In this document: piece by piece, positions 34,412 to 42,303 of the stretch
How the letters are laid out: every line of letters begins with the position of its first letter
Position numbering within the stretch: the stretch's first letter is position 1
Made by a program: the position numbers and the translations under genes
Notes under the pieces: generated by a model
Database searches by the model: none
Told to the model about the DNA's origin: nothing
Seen by the model: only the letters and a program-made list of their open reading frames with translations
NCBI RefSeq assembly: GCF_002483225.1
Contig: NZ_DLHL01000042.1
Coordinates: 62,001-126,000, forward strand
DNA: 64,000 nt
From: Gemmatimonas sp. UBA7669
Lineage (GTDB): Bacteria; Gemmatimonadota; Gemmatimonadetes; Gemmatimonadales; Gemmatimonadaceae
Reading direction: 5' to 3'

Positions 34412-34465
34412 CAGGTTTCGGGTTGTGGGTTGGGTGAGATGCTGACGCAGTCCCGTAGCTGACAC

Positions 34466-36259
34466 TCAGTCATACCACCCGTGCACATACCAGGCGGCGC
34501 GGTCCTGGTAAATGAGCAACTCGCCATCGGGGTCGGCCACGGTGCGCCAGTAGTCGCGCGCGTAGTGTTCGCCGCGCCACCAATCGCCGCTCAGACGTTC
34601 AGGGCCGAGCACGTCGACGACATGCAGACGACGACCGCGCCACCAGATGGCTTGCGGTATGCCGCGTGGGGCTTCCACTTCGATGGCCTCGGCGGGTGTG
34701 AGCAGACGCAGCACGGCGGATACGCGCGGTGACGTGTGCGGCGTCGCTTGCGGTGTGGCCTGCGGCAGCGGCGCCGCCGCGAGTGCGATGGCATCGGCGC
34801 TCACCCAGGCTCCCGTTTGCTCGGGGCGATGGGTGTCACGCGCTTCGGGATGCACCACGACATCACCGCGATGCTCGGGGTCGAGTGTGGCGCGCAGCCG
34901 TGCGAGCACGGCCTCGGCATTCATGGCGGCGTCGCGCCACGAGGGCACGAGCAGATCGCCCTGATCGGCAGCGAGTGGGGCCGTGGCGGGAATGCCGAGT
35001 GTCACGCCGATGACGGGCGCGGGAATGTTCCAGCGTTCGAGCAGGGCGCGACACTGATCGAAGAGCGGCTCGAGGCGCGCGAGTGGCCGTGCCGGCCGCA
35101 CTTCGCGCGTGATGCTGCGCTGCGGGATGGCGAGCAGATCGCGCGGACCTTCGCGGCGTGTGCCCGTGTGATGTGGCGCGTGATGTGGCGCGTGATGTGG
35201 CGTATGATGTTCAGCGATATGTTCGGCCACGCGCGCCGGTCGCTGTGATGATGTCCATGTGCTCTCGTTGTGCGTGTTGTCGTCGCTGGTCTCCGGCACC
35301 TGTGTGTGGTCCTGCATGTCGGAGCCGATGGCTTCGAGCGGATACGAACGGCCGGCATCAAGCACGAGCGTGATGGACACGGCCGCTGCCGCCCGACCGT
35401 CGTGCACACAGTCGTGCAGCAGCCGCTGCAACTGCGCGCGCACGGCAAAGAGAATGGGCTCGGCGCGCTCAACGGCGGCCGGCAGTTCGATGCTGGCATG
35501 CCGCGCGGCTTCGACGCGCACGAGTCCGGGACGACGCGGGTCTTTGCCCTGCGCCAGTCGCCAGGCACTGAGTCCCTCGGGGCCCCAGCGCTGCTCCACA
35601 TCGCCGGCATCGAGTGCGGCGAAGGCGCCAATGGTGCGCAGCCCCAGCAGCGTGAGCGCCTCGCGCAGTTCGTCGGGCATGGGCAACAGCCCCAGCGGCG
35701 CCGGCGCGAGATAGGCGCCGCATCCGCCGGGTGGCAGACACACGGCGTCTACGCTGGGTTGCGTGCTGGTACGCGGCGCCCAGGTGGCCGCTCGTGCCGC
35801 CACACAACTGTCGGCAATGGCCACGCGTGCCTCGGGATGCCATTGCCGCGCAATGTGCAGCAGGGTCTCGGCGAGTTGCCGCTCCCCGCCCAGCGCGGCA
35901 AAGCCGCTGGCGCCCACCCACCAGAGGCCGGGCGCACCGTGCACGGGTGTGACCTGCGGACCGGCGGCCAACAGCGCGGTGGTGGCTGCGAGCACCGCGT
36001 CCTGCACGGCGTGCTCGTCCCATGGACGCACGTCGAGCGCGGCGCAGCGGGCGCGGGCCTCGGCAATGGTCATGCCCGCCCGCACCCCGGCGCGACCGGC
36101 GGCCAGTGACACCACCTTGAGCCGAGTGTCCACCGCCAGTGCGCGCGGCACCGCGTCCCAGTGCGGCGGGTCAGGAGGACGGCTGACGGGGACGTCGCCC
36201 GAACGTGGATTCGGCCGCGCGGCGCCGCCCGCGGTACGTGGTCCAGTCGCGGATGCCAC
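34466..36259 (-). CDS. imuB: ImuB-like Y-family polymerase-related protein
   Basis: About 597 aa if GTG 36259 is used; the start is uncertain (GTG 36151 is another option, and neither has a clear ribosome site). The Y-family core is visible from RALAVDTRLKVVSLAAGRAGVRAGMTIAEARARC, then the HhH-type LRTIGAFAALDAGDVEQRWG and the little-finger region. The C-terminal ...YARDYWRTVADPDGELLIYQDRAAWYVHGWYD is typical of ImuB. The N-terminal strand that opens most ImuB proteins is not recognisable. A His/Pro/Ala-rich run lies near residue 356. It acts as the hub linking DnaE2, ImuA and the sliding clamp. Confidence 0.85.
   Translation of the reverse strand: MASATGPRTAGGAARPNPRSGDVPVSRPPDPPHWDAVPRALAVDTRLKVVSLAAGRAGVRAGMTIAEARARCAALDVRPWDEHAVQDAVLAATTALLAAGPQVTPVHGAPGLWWVGASGFAALGGERQLAETLLHIARQWHPEARVAIADSCVAARAATWAPRTSTQPSVDAVCLPPGGCGAYLAPAPLGLLPMPDELREALTLLGLRTIGAFAALDAGDVEQRWGPEGLSAWRLAQGKDPRRPGLVRVEAARHASIELPAAVERAEPILFAVRAQLQRLLHDCVHDGRAAAAVSITLVLDAGRSYPLEAIGSDMQDHTQVPETSDDNTHNESTWTSSQRPARVAEHIAEHHTPHHAPHHAPHHTGTRREGPRDLLAIPQRSITREVRPARPLARLEPLFDQCRALLERWNIPAPVIGVTLGIPATAPLAADQGDLLVPSWRDAAMNAEAVLARLRATLDPEHRGDVVVHPEARDTHRPEQTGAWVSADAIALAAAPLPQATPQATPHTSPRVSAVLRLLTPAEAIEVEAPRGIPQAIWWRGRRLHVVDVLGPERLSGDWWRGEHYARDYWRTVADPDGELLIYQDRAAWYVHGWYD
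35166..35210. repeat. 12-bp tandem repeat coding HHAP units in imuB
   Basis: About three copies of GTGATGTGGCGC, read on the minus strand as HHAP. It gives a flexible His-rich linker in ImuB, comparable with the His-rich run in DnaE2. Confidence 0.75.
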
Positions 36260-37364
36260 GTTGCTCGCGCTCCTCGCGGCGCTGGATGCGCTGTTCGCTC
36301 CACTGGTCGAGGCCGCGCCCGGTATTCCCGAGACCGGCGTTGCCGCTGATCGGCCGCGCTGCGGGGAGCGGGAGTCGGTCGCCGGGGTCGGCCTCGAGTC
36401 CGGCAGCAACTCGAGCTGGATGTCCCGGAAGCTCAGTTCCGTACAGGTCGCGACTGCCGACGCCGAGTCCGCCCCAGGTGACGGGATGCTCGGCGTGGTC
36501 GACGAACTGGCCGGTGTCGGCGCTGTGGCTGACACTGTGGTCGGTGCTGTTGCCGCGGGCGGCCCAGGGACGACGCGCGCTGCGCGCCACCCCGCGCCGA
36601 TCGGGAATCTCGGGATGCGCACACACGCGACGCGCCAGGATGACGACACGATCCACCTCGACAGACTGATGCGGGAGTCCGGGGCCGCCGCGTTCCACGA
36701 CGACTCGAACCGTGTTGGGGCGGGCGTCGGATGCGGTGACCCGCGACGCCGGAAGACGCAGCTGCATACGCAGACGCAGGGTGCCGGCCATGCGACTGCC
36801 GCGAGACTCGCCGGCCCGCTGTGAGCTGAGCACCACGCAGGCGGCATCGCGCTCGCGGGCCAGCTGGGCCAGCCGCACGCCATGCACACGCGAGAGAGCC
36901 GGGGGCTCGTCGAGCACGACAAGCCCGAAGACCCCGCTGCGCAGCAGCAGGTCGGCAGTCCAGGCCGCGCGATGCCGCTGGGCATGGGTGAGGCGAATGA
37001 CCACCAGGCGCTTGCCCAGACCGGCGAGGGTGGCCGGGGCGAGCGTGCGGCCCACGTCGATCCAGGCCACCCAACCGCCACCCTGCAGCACAGTGGCCGC
37101 CACCTGCCGCACGAGGGCGGTCTTGCCCACCGCCAGCGCCCCCGTGAGTTCGGTGACCCGCCCCCGCGGAATGCCGCCGCCCAGTGCCCGGTCGAGCGCG
37201 GCCACCCCGGTGTGCCAGGGCGCGCCCGGGGCACGCCCGGTGGCAACGACCGCCTGCACACGGGCCTGCACACCGGCCAGCGCGTCGCTGGGTGGTGGAC
37301 CGCTTGGCGGTGGACCGCCTGGCGGCGTGGAGGGAGAGACGAACGGCAGCGGCAGGGCGCTCAT
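36171..37364 (-). CDS. imuA: ImuA-like RecA-fold protein
   Basis: 397 aa from ATG 37364. The RecA/ImuA-like core spans about 40-240: TGVAALDRALGGGIPRGRVTELTG, a Walker A-like GALAVGKTAL (about residue 79), and FGLVVLDEPP as the Walker B strand. The C-terminal 150 residues are Gly/Asp/Arg-rich and poorly conserved. The predicted -10 box overlaps ATG 37364, so translation may instead begin at GTG 37271, just before the conserved core. The 3' end overlaps the imuB frame by up to 89 bp. It acts with ImuB and DnaE2 in induced mutagenesis. Confidence 0.85.
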   Translation of the reverse strand: MSALPLPFVSPSTPPGGPPPSGPPPSDALAGVQARVQAVVATGRAPGAPWHTGVAALDRALGGGIPRGRVTELTGALAVGKTALVRQVAATVLQGGGWVAWIDVGRTLAPATLAGLGKRLVVIRLTHAQRHRAAWTADLLLRSGVFGLVVLDEPPALSRVHGVRLAQLARERDAACVVLSSQRAGESRGSRMAGTLRLRMQLRLPASRVTASDARPNTVRVVVERGGPGLPHQSVEVDRVVILARRVCAHPEIPDRRGVARSARRPWAARGNSTDHSVSHSADTGQFVDHAEHPVTWGGLGVGSRDLYGTELPGHPARVAAGLEADPGDRLPLPAARPISGNAGLGNTGRGLDQWSEQRIQRREEREQRGIRDWTTYRGRRRAAESTFGRRPRQPSS

Positions 37365-37390
37365 GATACCAAACAAAAACCGAAAGTCAA
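37363..37390 (-). promoter_or_regulatory. imuA promoter with TTCGG-N6-TTTGG operator
   Basis: Minus strand: -35 TTGACT (37385-37390), 16-bp spacer, -10 TATCAT (37363-37368). The spacer holds TTCGG-TTTTTG-TTTGG, one base off the repeat in the dnaE2 and radical SAM promoters. The -10 touches the annotated ATG, so either the transcript is leaderless with a shifted start site or a downstream start codon is used. Confidence 0.7.
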
Positions 37391-37427
37391 CGGGAGAAAA
37401 AGACCGCCGAGTGGCGGTGCGAGGGCG

Positions 37428-38465
37428 TCAGGTGAAGAGTGGCAGCTGATTGGTTGATGGCTGTATGTCGTTGTGTATTTCTTTATCTGGCTCCTCACGG
37501 GCGTCGTCGTAGCGGTACACCCGGAAGCGCAGACCATGCCGGGCACAGAGCCGCTCCATGGCCTCGCGCAGTCCCGTGCGGTAGGTCTCGCGGGCGTACA
37601 CACTGTCGCGGTAGGTGGCCTCGTAGCGGGCGGCGAGCTCGGGAAACTGCTCCCGCACCACCGGCAGGTAACGCCGTCGGGACGCGGCCCGCAGCCGCAG
37701 GGCGCAGGCCCCGAGGCTCCTGGCCCCCGTGTCCGCCACCCGGGCCACCAGCTCGGCCAACTGCTCTGGCGCGTCGGTGATGCCCGGTAGAATGGGCATG
37801 CAGTTCACGCTGACCTCCACCCCCGCCTCGGCCAGCCGGCGAATGCCGCGCAGACGGGCCTCCGGTGTGGGCGCGCGCGGTTCGATGCGACGGGCCAGCT
37901 CGCGGTCGACCGTGATGAGCGAGACGTGCACGGCCACGGTGTTGTGTCGGGCCAGGTGCTGCAGCAGCGGGATGTCGCGGGTGACCAGCGGGCTCTTGGT
38001 GATGATGACGATGGACAGGCCGCGCACCACCTCCAGGGCCTCGAGCACCGAGCGCGTGACGGCAAAGCGCCGCTCGGCCGGCTGATACGGGTCGGTGGCC
38101 GAGCCGATGACCAGCGAATCCCCGGCCTTTGGAGCGCGAGAAGACCGCAGGGCCTCGCGCACACGCGCCGCCGCATGCTCCTTGACCAGCACCCGTCGCT
38201 CGAAGGCCTGCCAGGGCGGCATCGACTCGGCCACCGCCCGACCCACCGGTCCCGCCCGCTCGAGCGTGTAGCGATGTGTGTCCCGCGCGTAGCAGTAGGC
38301 GCAGCCGAAGGCACAGCCCACATACGGGTTGATGGACCAGAAGCCCATGTGGGTGGCCGACGGCGGGTTGAAGATCCCTCCGCCGGGCGCGGCGTGGTAC
38401 TGCAGGTCGGCCTGCACGGTGAGCGGCCGGAGCGGCGGCGGGAGGACCGGGAGGGCGAGCGACAT
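37428..38465 (-). CDS. SplB-like (Rv2578c family) radical SAM protein
   Basis: 345 aa. The radical SAM cluster is CAFGCAYC (about residues 51-58, CxxxCxxC), followed by the SAM-binding block SLVIGSATDPYQPAE and ITKSPLVTRDIPLL. The overall layout matches the Rv2578c/SplB-like family related to spore photoproduct lyase. The C-terminal third has many Arg and Tyr residues. The substrate is not known. Its promoter carries the same operator as dnaE2 and imuA, which argues for a DNA-damage role, possibly direct photoproduct reversal. It lies 63 bp upstream of imuA. Confidence 0.88.
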   Translation of the reverse strand: MSLALPVLPPPLRPLTVQADLQYHAAPGGGIFNPPSATHMGFWSINPYVGCAFGCAYCYARDTHRYTLERAGPVGRAVAESMPPWQAFERRVLVKEHAAARVREALRSSRAPKAGDSLVIGSATDPYQPAERRFAVTRSVLEALEVVRGLSIVIITKSPLVTRDIPLLQHLARHNTVAVHVSLITVDRELARRIEPRAPTPEARLRGIRRLAEAGVEVSVNCMPILPGITDAPEQLAELVARVADTGARSLGACALRLRAASRRRYLPVVREQFPELAARYEATYRDSVYARETYRTGLREAMERLCARHGLRFRVYRYDDAREEPDKEIHNDIQPSTNQLPLFT

Positions 38466-38470
38466 GCTTG

Positions 38471-38499
38471 ACCCTACCGAATAAAATCCGAAGCCGCAA
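38471..38499 (-). promoter_or_regulatory. Radical SAM gene promoter with TTCGG-N6-TTCGG operator
   Basis: Minus strand: -35 TTGCGG (38494-38499), 17-bp spacer, -10 TAGGGT (38471-38476). The spacer contains TTCGG-ATTTTA-TTCGG. The -10 ends 5 bp before ATG 38465, so the transcript should be leaderless. Confidence 0.7.
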
Positions 38500-38552
38500 G
38501 AGACAGGGTGACCGACGGTGGTGTTCGGTCTCCGGGCGCCCTACTCTATAGC

Positions 38553-38849
38553 ATGACGCCTGCCCCGGTACTTTCCGACATCGAGGTCCAGCGCCAATTG
38601 GGCGCCCTGCCCGGATGGTCCCGCAAAGGGGCCGTGCTGCAGAAGACCTATCATTTTGCCGACTTCCCGGCCGGCATCGCCTTTCTGGCGCGTGTGGCCG
38701 AGGTGGCGGAGGCCCTGCAACACCACCCGGACATCGACGTGCGCTACACGCGGGTGACCTTCCTGCTCAGCACCCACGACAGTGGTGGCATCACGGCCAA
38801 GGATTTCGAGTTGGCCACCCGCATCGAGCAACTGGCCGCCGAACCCTGA
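38553..38849 (+). CDS. phhB: Pterin-4a-carbinolamine dehydratase
   Basis: 98 aa, the standard size. The active-site region reads YHFADFPAGIAFLARVAEVAEALQHHPDIDVRY, with the His-His-Pro pair in place, and ends with THDSGGITAKDFELATRIE. It recycles 4a-hydroxytetrahydropterin or may serve in molybdopterin or folate metabolism; no aromatic hydroxylase gene is in the window. The start is ATG 38553; upstream frame to 38508 lies in the promoter of the radical SAM gene. Confidence 0.92.
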   Translation: MTPAPVLSDIEVQRQLGALPGWSRKGAVLQKTYHFADFPAGIAFLARVAEVAEALQHHPDIDVRYTRVTFLLSTHDSGGITAKDFELATRIEQLAAEP

Positions 38850-38900
38850 GTGGGGCGCGGCGGCCAGTCTTGACTCGGGTGCGGGTGCGTGTGTGCGCGG

Positions 38901-39707
38901 TCAGCGCCCGCGGCGCAGGGTGACGCTGCCGTTGACGGTGCTGGCCCGCACACGGGTGCGGCCGTCGCCCACCGTACCGCGCAACTTGCGTGGCGAGAGC
39001 GTGCCCGAGATGGTGATCGGGAAATCGGTGGTGACGCGGCCGTTCACGGTGGAGAGTTCGAGCTCGGCGCCGAAGTTGGACGGCAGTTCGAGTGTGATGG
39101 CGCCGTTCACCGTTTCGTACTCGAGATCCTCGGCGCGGCCGAGCGACCCCATGGAGACGTCGATGCTGCCGTTGACGGTGCGGGCCCGCACCGGACCACC
39201 GGCACTGCGCGCGGTGATGCTGCCGTTGACCGTGCGCGCATCCACTTCGGTGGTCACGTCGCGCACTTCAATGCCGCCGTTGACGGTGTTGAGCACCACG
39301 CGCACGCCTTCGGGCACCCGCACGGTGAAGTGCACGGAGACATCGTTGCGATCGTTCCATTTCGAATTGCGTTCCGAGCGGATACCGCGCTCTTCGCAGC
39401 TCGAGTTGGGCGTCCAGAGCGCGCAGATGACGATGTCGTCGCCGTAGCTCTTCTGTTCGATGCGCACGTCCTCCGGATCGCCGCGACGCCAGCGCTTTTC
39501 ACCCGACACTTCGACGCGGCCGCTGCTGCTGCGCAGCACCTCGATGCCGCCGTTGACGTTGTGAATGCGAATGGCGTTGCCGGACGGAATGCGACCGGAC
39601 CAGGCAAAGGCGTCGTCGCGGCGACGTTCCTGGGCCTCGGCTGACGACGCGAAGAGCGCGAAAGCCGCGGTGGTGACAACGAGCGCGCGTAGCGATCGGG
39701 TGGGCAT
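38901..39707 (-). CDS. Exported DUF4097-type beta-helix protein, second copy
   Basis: 268 aa from ATG 39707, with GGGAG 6 nt upstream; ATG 39761, overlapping the previous stop, is an alternative. The signal peptide ends at AEAQE. The body is a repeated VNGxIxV/RTVNGS pattern (IHNVNGGIEV, LNTVNGGIEV, ARTVNGSITA, ARTVNGSIDV, YETVNGAITL, LSTVNGRVT, ASTVNGSVTL), the parallel beta-repeat of DUF4097/DUF2807 putative adhesins. It is last in the ECF sigma operon. Confidence 0.85.
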   Translation of the reverse strand: MPTRSLRALVVTTAAFALFASSAEAQERRRDDAFAWSGRIPSGNAIRIHNVNGGIEVLRSSSGRVEVSGEKRWRRGDPEDVRIEQKSYGDDIVICALWTPNSSCEERGIRSERNSKWNDRNDVSVHFTVRVPEGVRVVLNTVNGGIEVRDVTTEVDARTVNGSITARSAGGPVRARTVNGSIDVSMGSLGRAEDLEYETVNGAITLELPSNFGAELELSTVNGRVTTDFPITISGTLSPRKLRGTVGDGRTRVRASTVNGSVTLRRGR

Positions 39708-39757
39708 GACAGACTCCCGGAGCGGGCGGTGAACAGTGGACAGGGGCGCCAGGGTCT

Positions 39758-40684
39758 TCATCGGGCGGGGGAGCGCACGAGTCGGATGTCGCCGTTGAGT
39801 GTTGACAGATCGATCTGAAGCGGACCGCCGCTGCCGAGCTGATAGCGACGGGTGTGACGGCCGGACCGCGCACGGGACACTTCGCCCGGCATGAGGGTGA
39901 GCGGTACGGCGGACTGCAGTTCACCGGAGTAGGACGACATGGTCAGCTCTCCACGGGCGTCGTCCGGCAGACGCAGGGTGACATCACCCGAGTGCGCGGT
40001 AATGCGCACCCAGGCATCACGGGCGAGCAGACCATCCATGCGCACATCGCCGCTGATGGACTCCACCGTGAGACGGTCGATGGGCGCGCCACTGATGGAG
40101 ACATCCCCGCTGGTGGTGTGCACATCCACTTCGCCGCGTACCTCACGCAGCCGGAGGTCGCCGCTCACGGTCGTGACGCGCAGTCCACTGGACTCGCCTG
40201 TCACCGAGATGTCGCCGGTGAGCGTGGCGGCGTTCACGCGGCCGCGCACCTGGTCGATGCGCAGCGTCCCCGAACTGGTGAAGGCGTCCACGCTGCCGCT
40301 CAAATCGCGAATGTCGATATCGGCCGAGGTGCCGCGAATGACGAGGCGCACGCCGCGTGGCACGTCCACTTCGAGCAGATCGTCATCGCGTTGACTCCGC
40401 GACCGGCTGTCGCTGTCGTCGCGCGGATTCATGGACATGGTGGTGCCGGTGGTGCGCAGCTCGAAGCGCCGATGATCGCCGCGCACGGTGCCGCTGGTGC
40501 CGTCCACGCCGCGCACGATGAGACGCCCGTCGCGCACGGTGATGTCCACCACGGCGCTGCTGCCCACGCGCACCGAGGTGTCGTGCTGTGCAGCGGCGCG
40601 TGACGGGGGCAGCATCACACACAGCGCGGTAGCCACCGCGAGCCCAGGCAGCAGGCGACGGGAACGCAGGAGGTACCGGTTCAC
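39758..40684 (-). CDS. Exported DUF4097-type beta-helix protein, first copy
   Basis: 308 aa from GTG 40684; the GTGA overlaps the anti-sigma stop. Signal peptide to about residue 32 (AAAQH). A central run of repeats of the form xxSGDVxI/SSGTLRI (RDLSGSVDA, TSSGTLRI, TLTGDISV, TVSGDLRL, TTSGDVSI, SISGDVRM, AHSGDVTL) forms a beta-helix-like stack, ending in STLNGDIRLVRS. It is possibly a cell-envelope stress target or reporter of the sigma factor. ATGA overlap with the next frame. Confidence 0.85.
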   Translation of the reverse strand: MNRYLLRSRRLLPGLAVATALCVMLPPSRAAAQHDTSVRVGSSAVVDITVRDGRLIVRGVDGTSGTVRGDHRRFELRTTGTTMSMNPRDDSDSRSRSQRDDDLLEVDVPRGVRLVIRGTSADIDIRDLSGSVDAFTSSGTLRIDQVRGRVNAATLTGDISVTGESSGLRVTTVSGDLRLREVRGEVDVHTTSGDVSISGAPIDRLTVESISGDVRMDGLLARDAWVRITAHSGDVTLRLPDDARGELTMSSYSGELQSAVPLTLMPGEVSRARSGRHTRRYQLGSGGPLQIDLSTLNGDIRLVRSPAR

Positions 40685-41604
40685 AGCAGGGCCACCCGCC
40701 GCAGGAGTTGCAGCTTGGCTTCGAGTGCGCGGTCGAGCTGTCCGGAGAGCAGCGGGCTGCGTGGATCGCGCGCCAGCGCGGCCTTGCTGTCCCCGATGGC
40801 CTTGTCGATGATGTCGAGATTGCGGCGCAGCTCACGCACCGTGGCGGTGTCGAGTTCGGCGAAGCGCTCGTCGACGATCTGCCGCAGGGCGCCGATCTCG
40901 CGCTCGTAGGTGGCGTCGAGATCGGGCAGGGCATCATCGGCCACGAGTCGCACATTGGACGTGGACCCAACGGCGCGGCGCGACGGCGCAGTGGTCGAGG
41001 CCGCGCTGTCGGGCGTATCACGGTTGCTGTTGGCGTCCGGCGGCAGCACGGTGGAAGGGACCTGCGTGGACGGCTGGGCATCGGGCCGTATGGCCACGTC
41101 GCTCTGATCCACCAGCGGACGTGCAGGCCGCGTGAGCTGCCAGGTGACGCCGGAGCTCACCGCCACCAGCAGCGTGGCCGCGATGGCCAGAGCGCGGCGC
41201 GAGAACGCACGCGGCGAGGAAACGCTCGGCGCGGACGCGAGTTGCGCAGACGCGAGTTGCGCGGACGCGCGCTGTGTGGGCGCCAATTGTGCGGCTGGTG
41301 CCACCTGCGCGCTGCCTGACTGGCCGCGGGAGATGGGAATGACCTGGGCTTCGAGCCGCGCTTCAATTTCCGGCCAGACGTCACGCGACAGTGTCATGCC
41401 GCTCGGCAGCGCCGCCGCGTCGGCCACGATCTGCTCGAGGTCGGTCACCACCGCGCTGCACATGGGGCATGAGGCCCGATGCGCCGCCATCCACGCCGTG
41501 GTCGCGGCGTCGGTGTCGCCTTCGAGCCATGCGCCGAGCGTCGCGTCGAAACGCGCGCAGTCGTCGGCGGAGGGTGGCAGAGGCTGGTGCATGGTGTGGC
41601 TCAT
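40681..41604 (-). CDS. Transmembrane anti-sigma factor with zinc-finger-like N-terminus
   Basis: 307 aa. An N-terminal zf-HC2-like anti-sigma domain contains HRASCPMC (about residues 42-49) preceded by an upstream Cys. A single TM helix is at about 137-157 (RALAIAATLLVAVSSGVTW). The periplasmic part is Pro/Ser-rich, followed by a coiled coil (TYEREIGALRQIVDERFAELD). A tandem 15-bp repeat codes ASAQL units before the TM. It probably holds the adjacent ECF sigma factor until an envelope signal. Confidence 0.85.
   Translation of the reverse strand: MSHTMHQPLPPSADDCARFDATLGAWLEGDTDAATTAWMAAHRASCPMCSAVVTDLEQIVADAAALPSGMTLSRDVWPEIEARLEAQVIPISRGQSGSAQVAPAAQLAPTQRASAQLASAQLASAPSVSSPRAFSRRALAIAATLLVAVSSGVTWQLTRPARPLVDQSDVAIRPDAQPSTQVPSTVLPPDANSNRDTPDSAASTTAPSRRAVGSTSNVRLVADDALPDLDATYEREIGALRQIVDERFAELDTATVRELRRNLDIIDKAIGDSKAALARDPRSPLLSGQLDRALEAKLQLLRRVALL
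41231..41275. repeat. Three copies of a 15-bp coding repeat in the anti-sigma gene
   Basis: GCGGACGCGAGTTGC, GCAGACGCGAGTTGC and GCGGACGCGCGCTGT at 41231, 41246 and 41261. On the coding strand they give the ASAQL-type linker. Confidence 0.9.
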
Positions 41605-41646
41605 GAGAGGTCCGGCGTGAGATGCAAACAGGAGTACATGATGAGA

Positions 41647-42207
41647 TCAGCGCGTGAGCGCGGTGCGCAGCAGCATGCGGGCCCGATGCAACTGGGCCTT
41701 GCTGCCACCCGGTGTGATACCGAGCTGCTCACCGATTTCTTCGTGGGTGTAGCCTTGCACGTCGTGCAGCACGAAGACCATGCGCGCACCCTTCGGCAAA
41801 CCGGCGATGGCGCCTTCAAGATCCATGCGATCGCCCAGCGACTCGGTGCGTCCCGGTGCGTCGTCCAGCGCGTCTTCGTCGGCGTGACGGGCCTGATGGA
41901 TTCCGCCGGCCTTGCGGCGCGACAGAATCACGTTGACGGCGACCCGGTGCAGCCAGGTGCTGAACGCCGACTCACCGCGGAACCCGGGCAGCTTCTGCCA
42001 GACGCGGACGAAGACGTCCTGCACCACTTCTTCGGCAAGGCCCCGGTCGCCCAGCATGCGCACGCAGAGGGCAAACACCCGGTCCGCATGGGCGCGATAG
42101 ACCCGTTCGAACGCCCGACGGTCGCCGCTGGCAGCAGCGGCTACGTCGTCACGCCCCTGACCGGGGGTCAGGGTGAGGTGATGCGTTTCGAAGGTTGGAT
42201 CGGTCAC
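41647..42207 (-). CDS. ECF-type RNA polymerase sigma factor
   Basis: 186 aa from GTG 42207. Region 2 covers RAFERVYRAHADRVFALCVRMLGDRGLAEEVVQDVFVRVW; region 4 covers LPKGARMVFVLHDVQGYTHEEIGEQLGITPGGSKAQLHRAR with a clear helix-turn-helix. The 42-bp gap to the anti-sigma gene and the two downstream DUF4097 genes make this a sigma / anti-sigma / target operon. Such operons are usually autoregulated; I could not fix the promoter. Confidence 0.93.
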   Translation of the reverse strand: MTDPTFETHHLTLTPGQGRDDVAAAASGDRRAFERVYRAHADRVFALCVRMLGDRGLAEEVVQDVFVRVWQKLPGFRGESAFSTWLHRVAVNVILSRRKAGGIHQARHADEDALDDAPGRTESLGDRMDLEGAIAGLPKGARMVFVLHDVQGYTHEEIGEQLGITPGGSKAQLHRARMLLRTALTR

Positions 42208-42303
42208 GCCAAGTGCGAGCAGGGGGACTCCGGAAACTTGTCACCCGATTCGATCATCTGGCGGGCCGAAGGGTTTGAACGACCCGGCGAAATCAGCGCG
42301 AAT

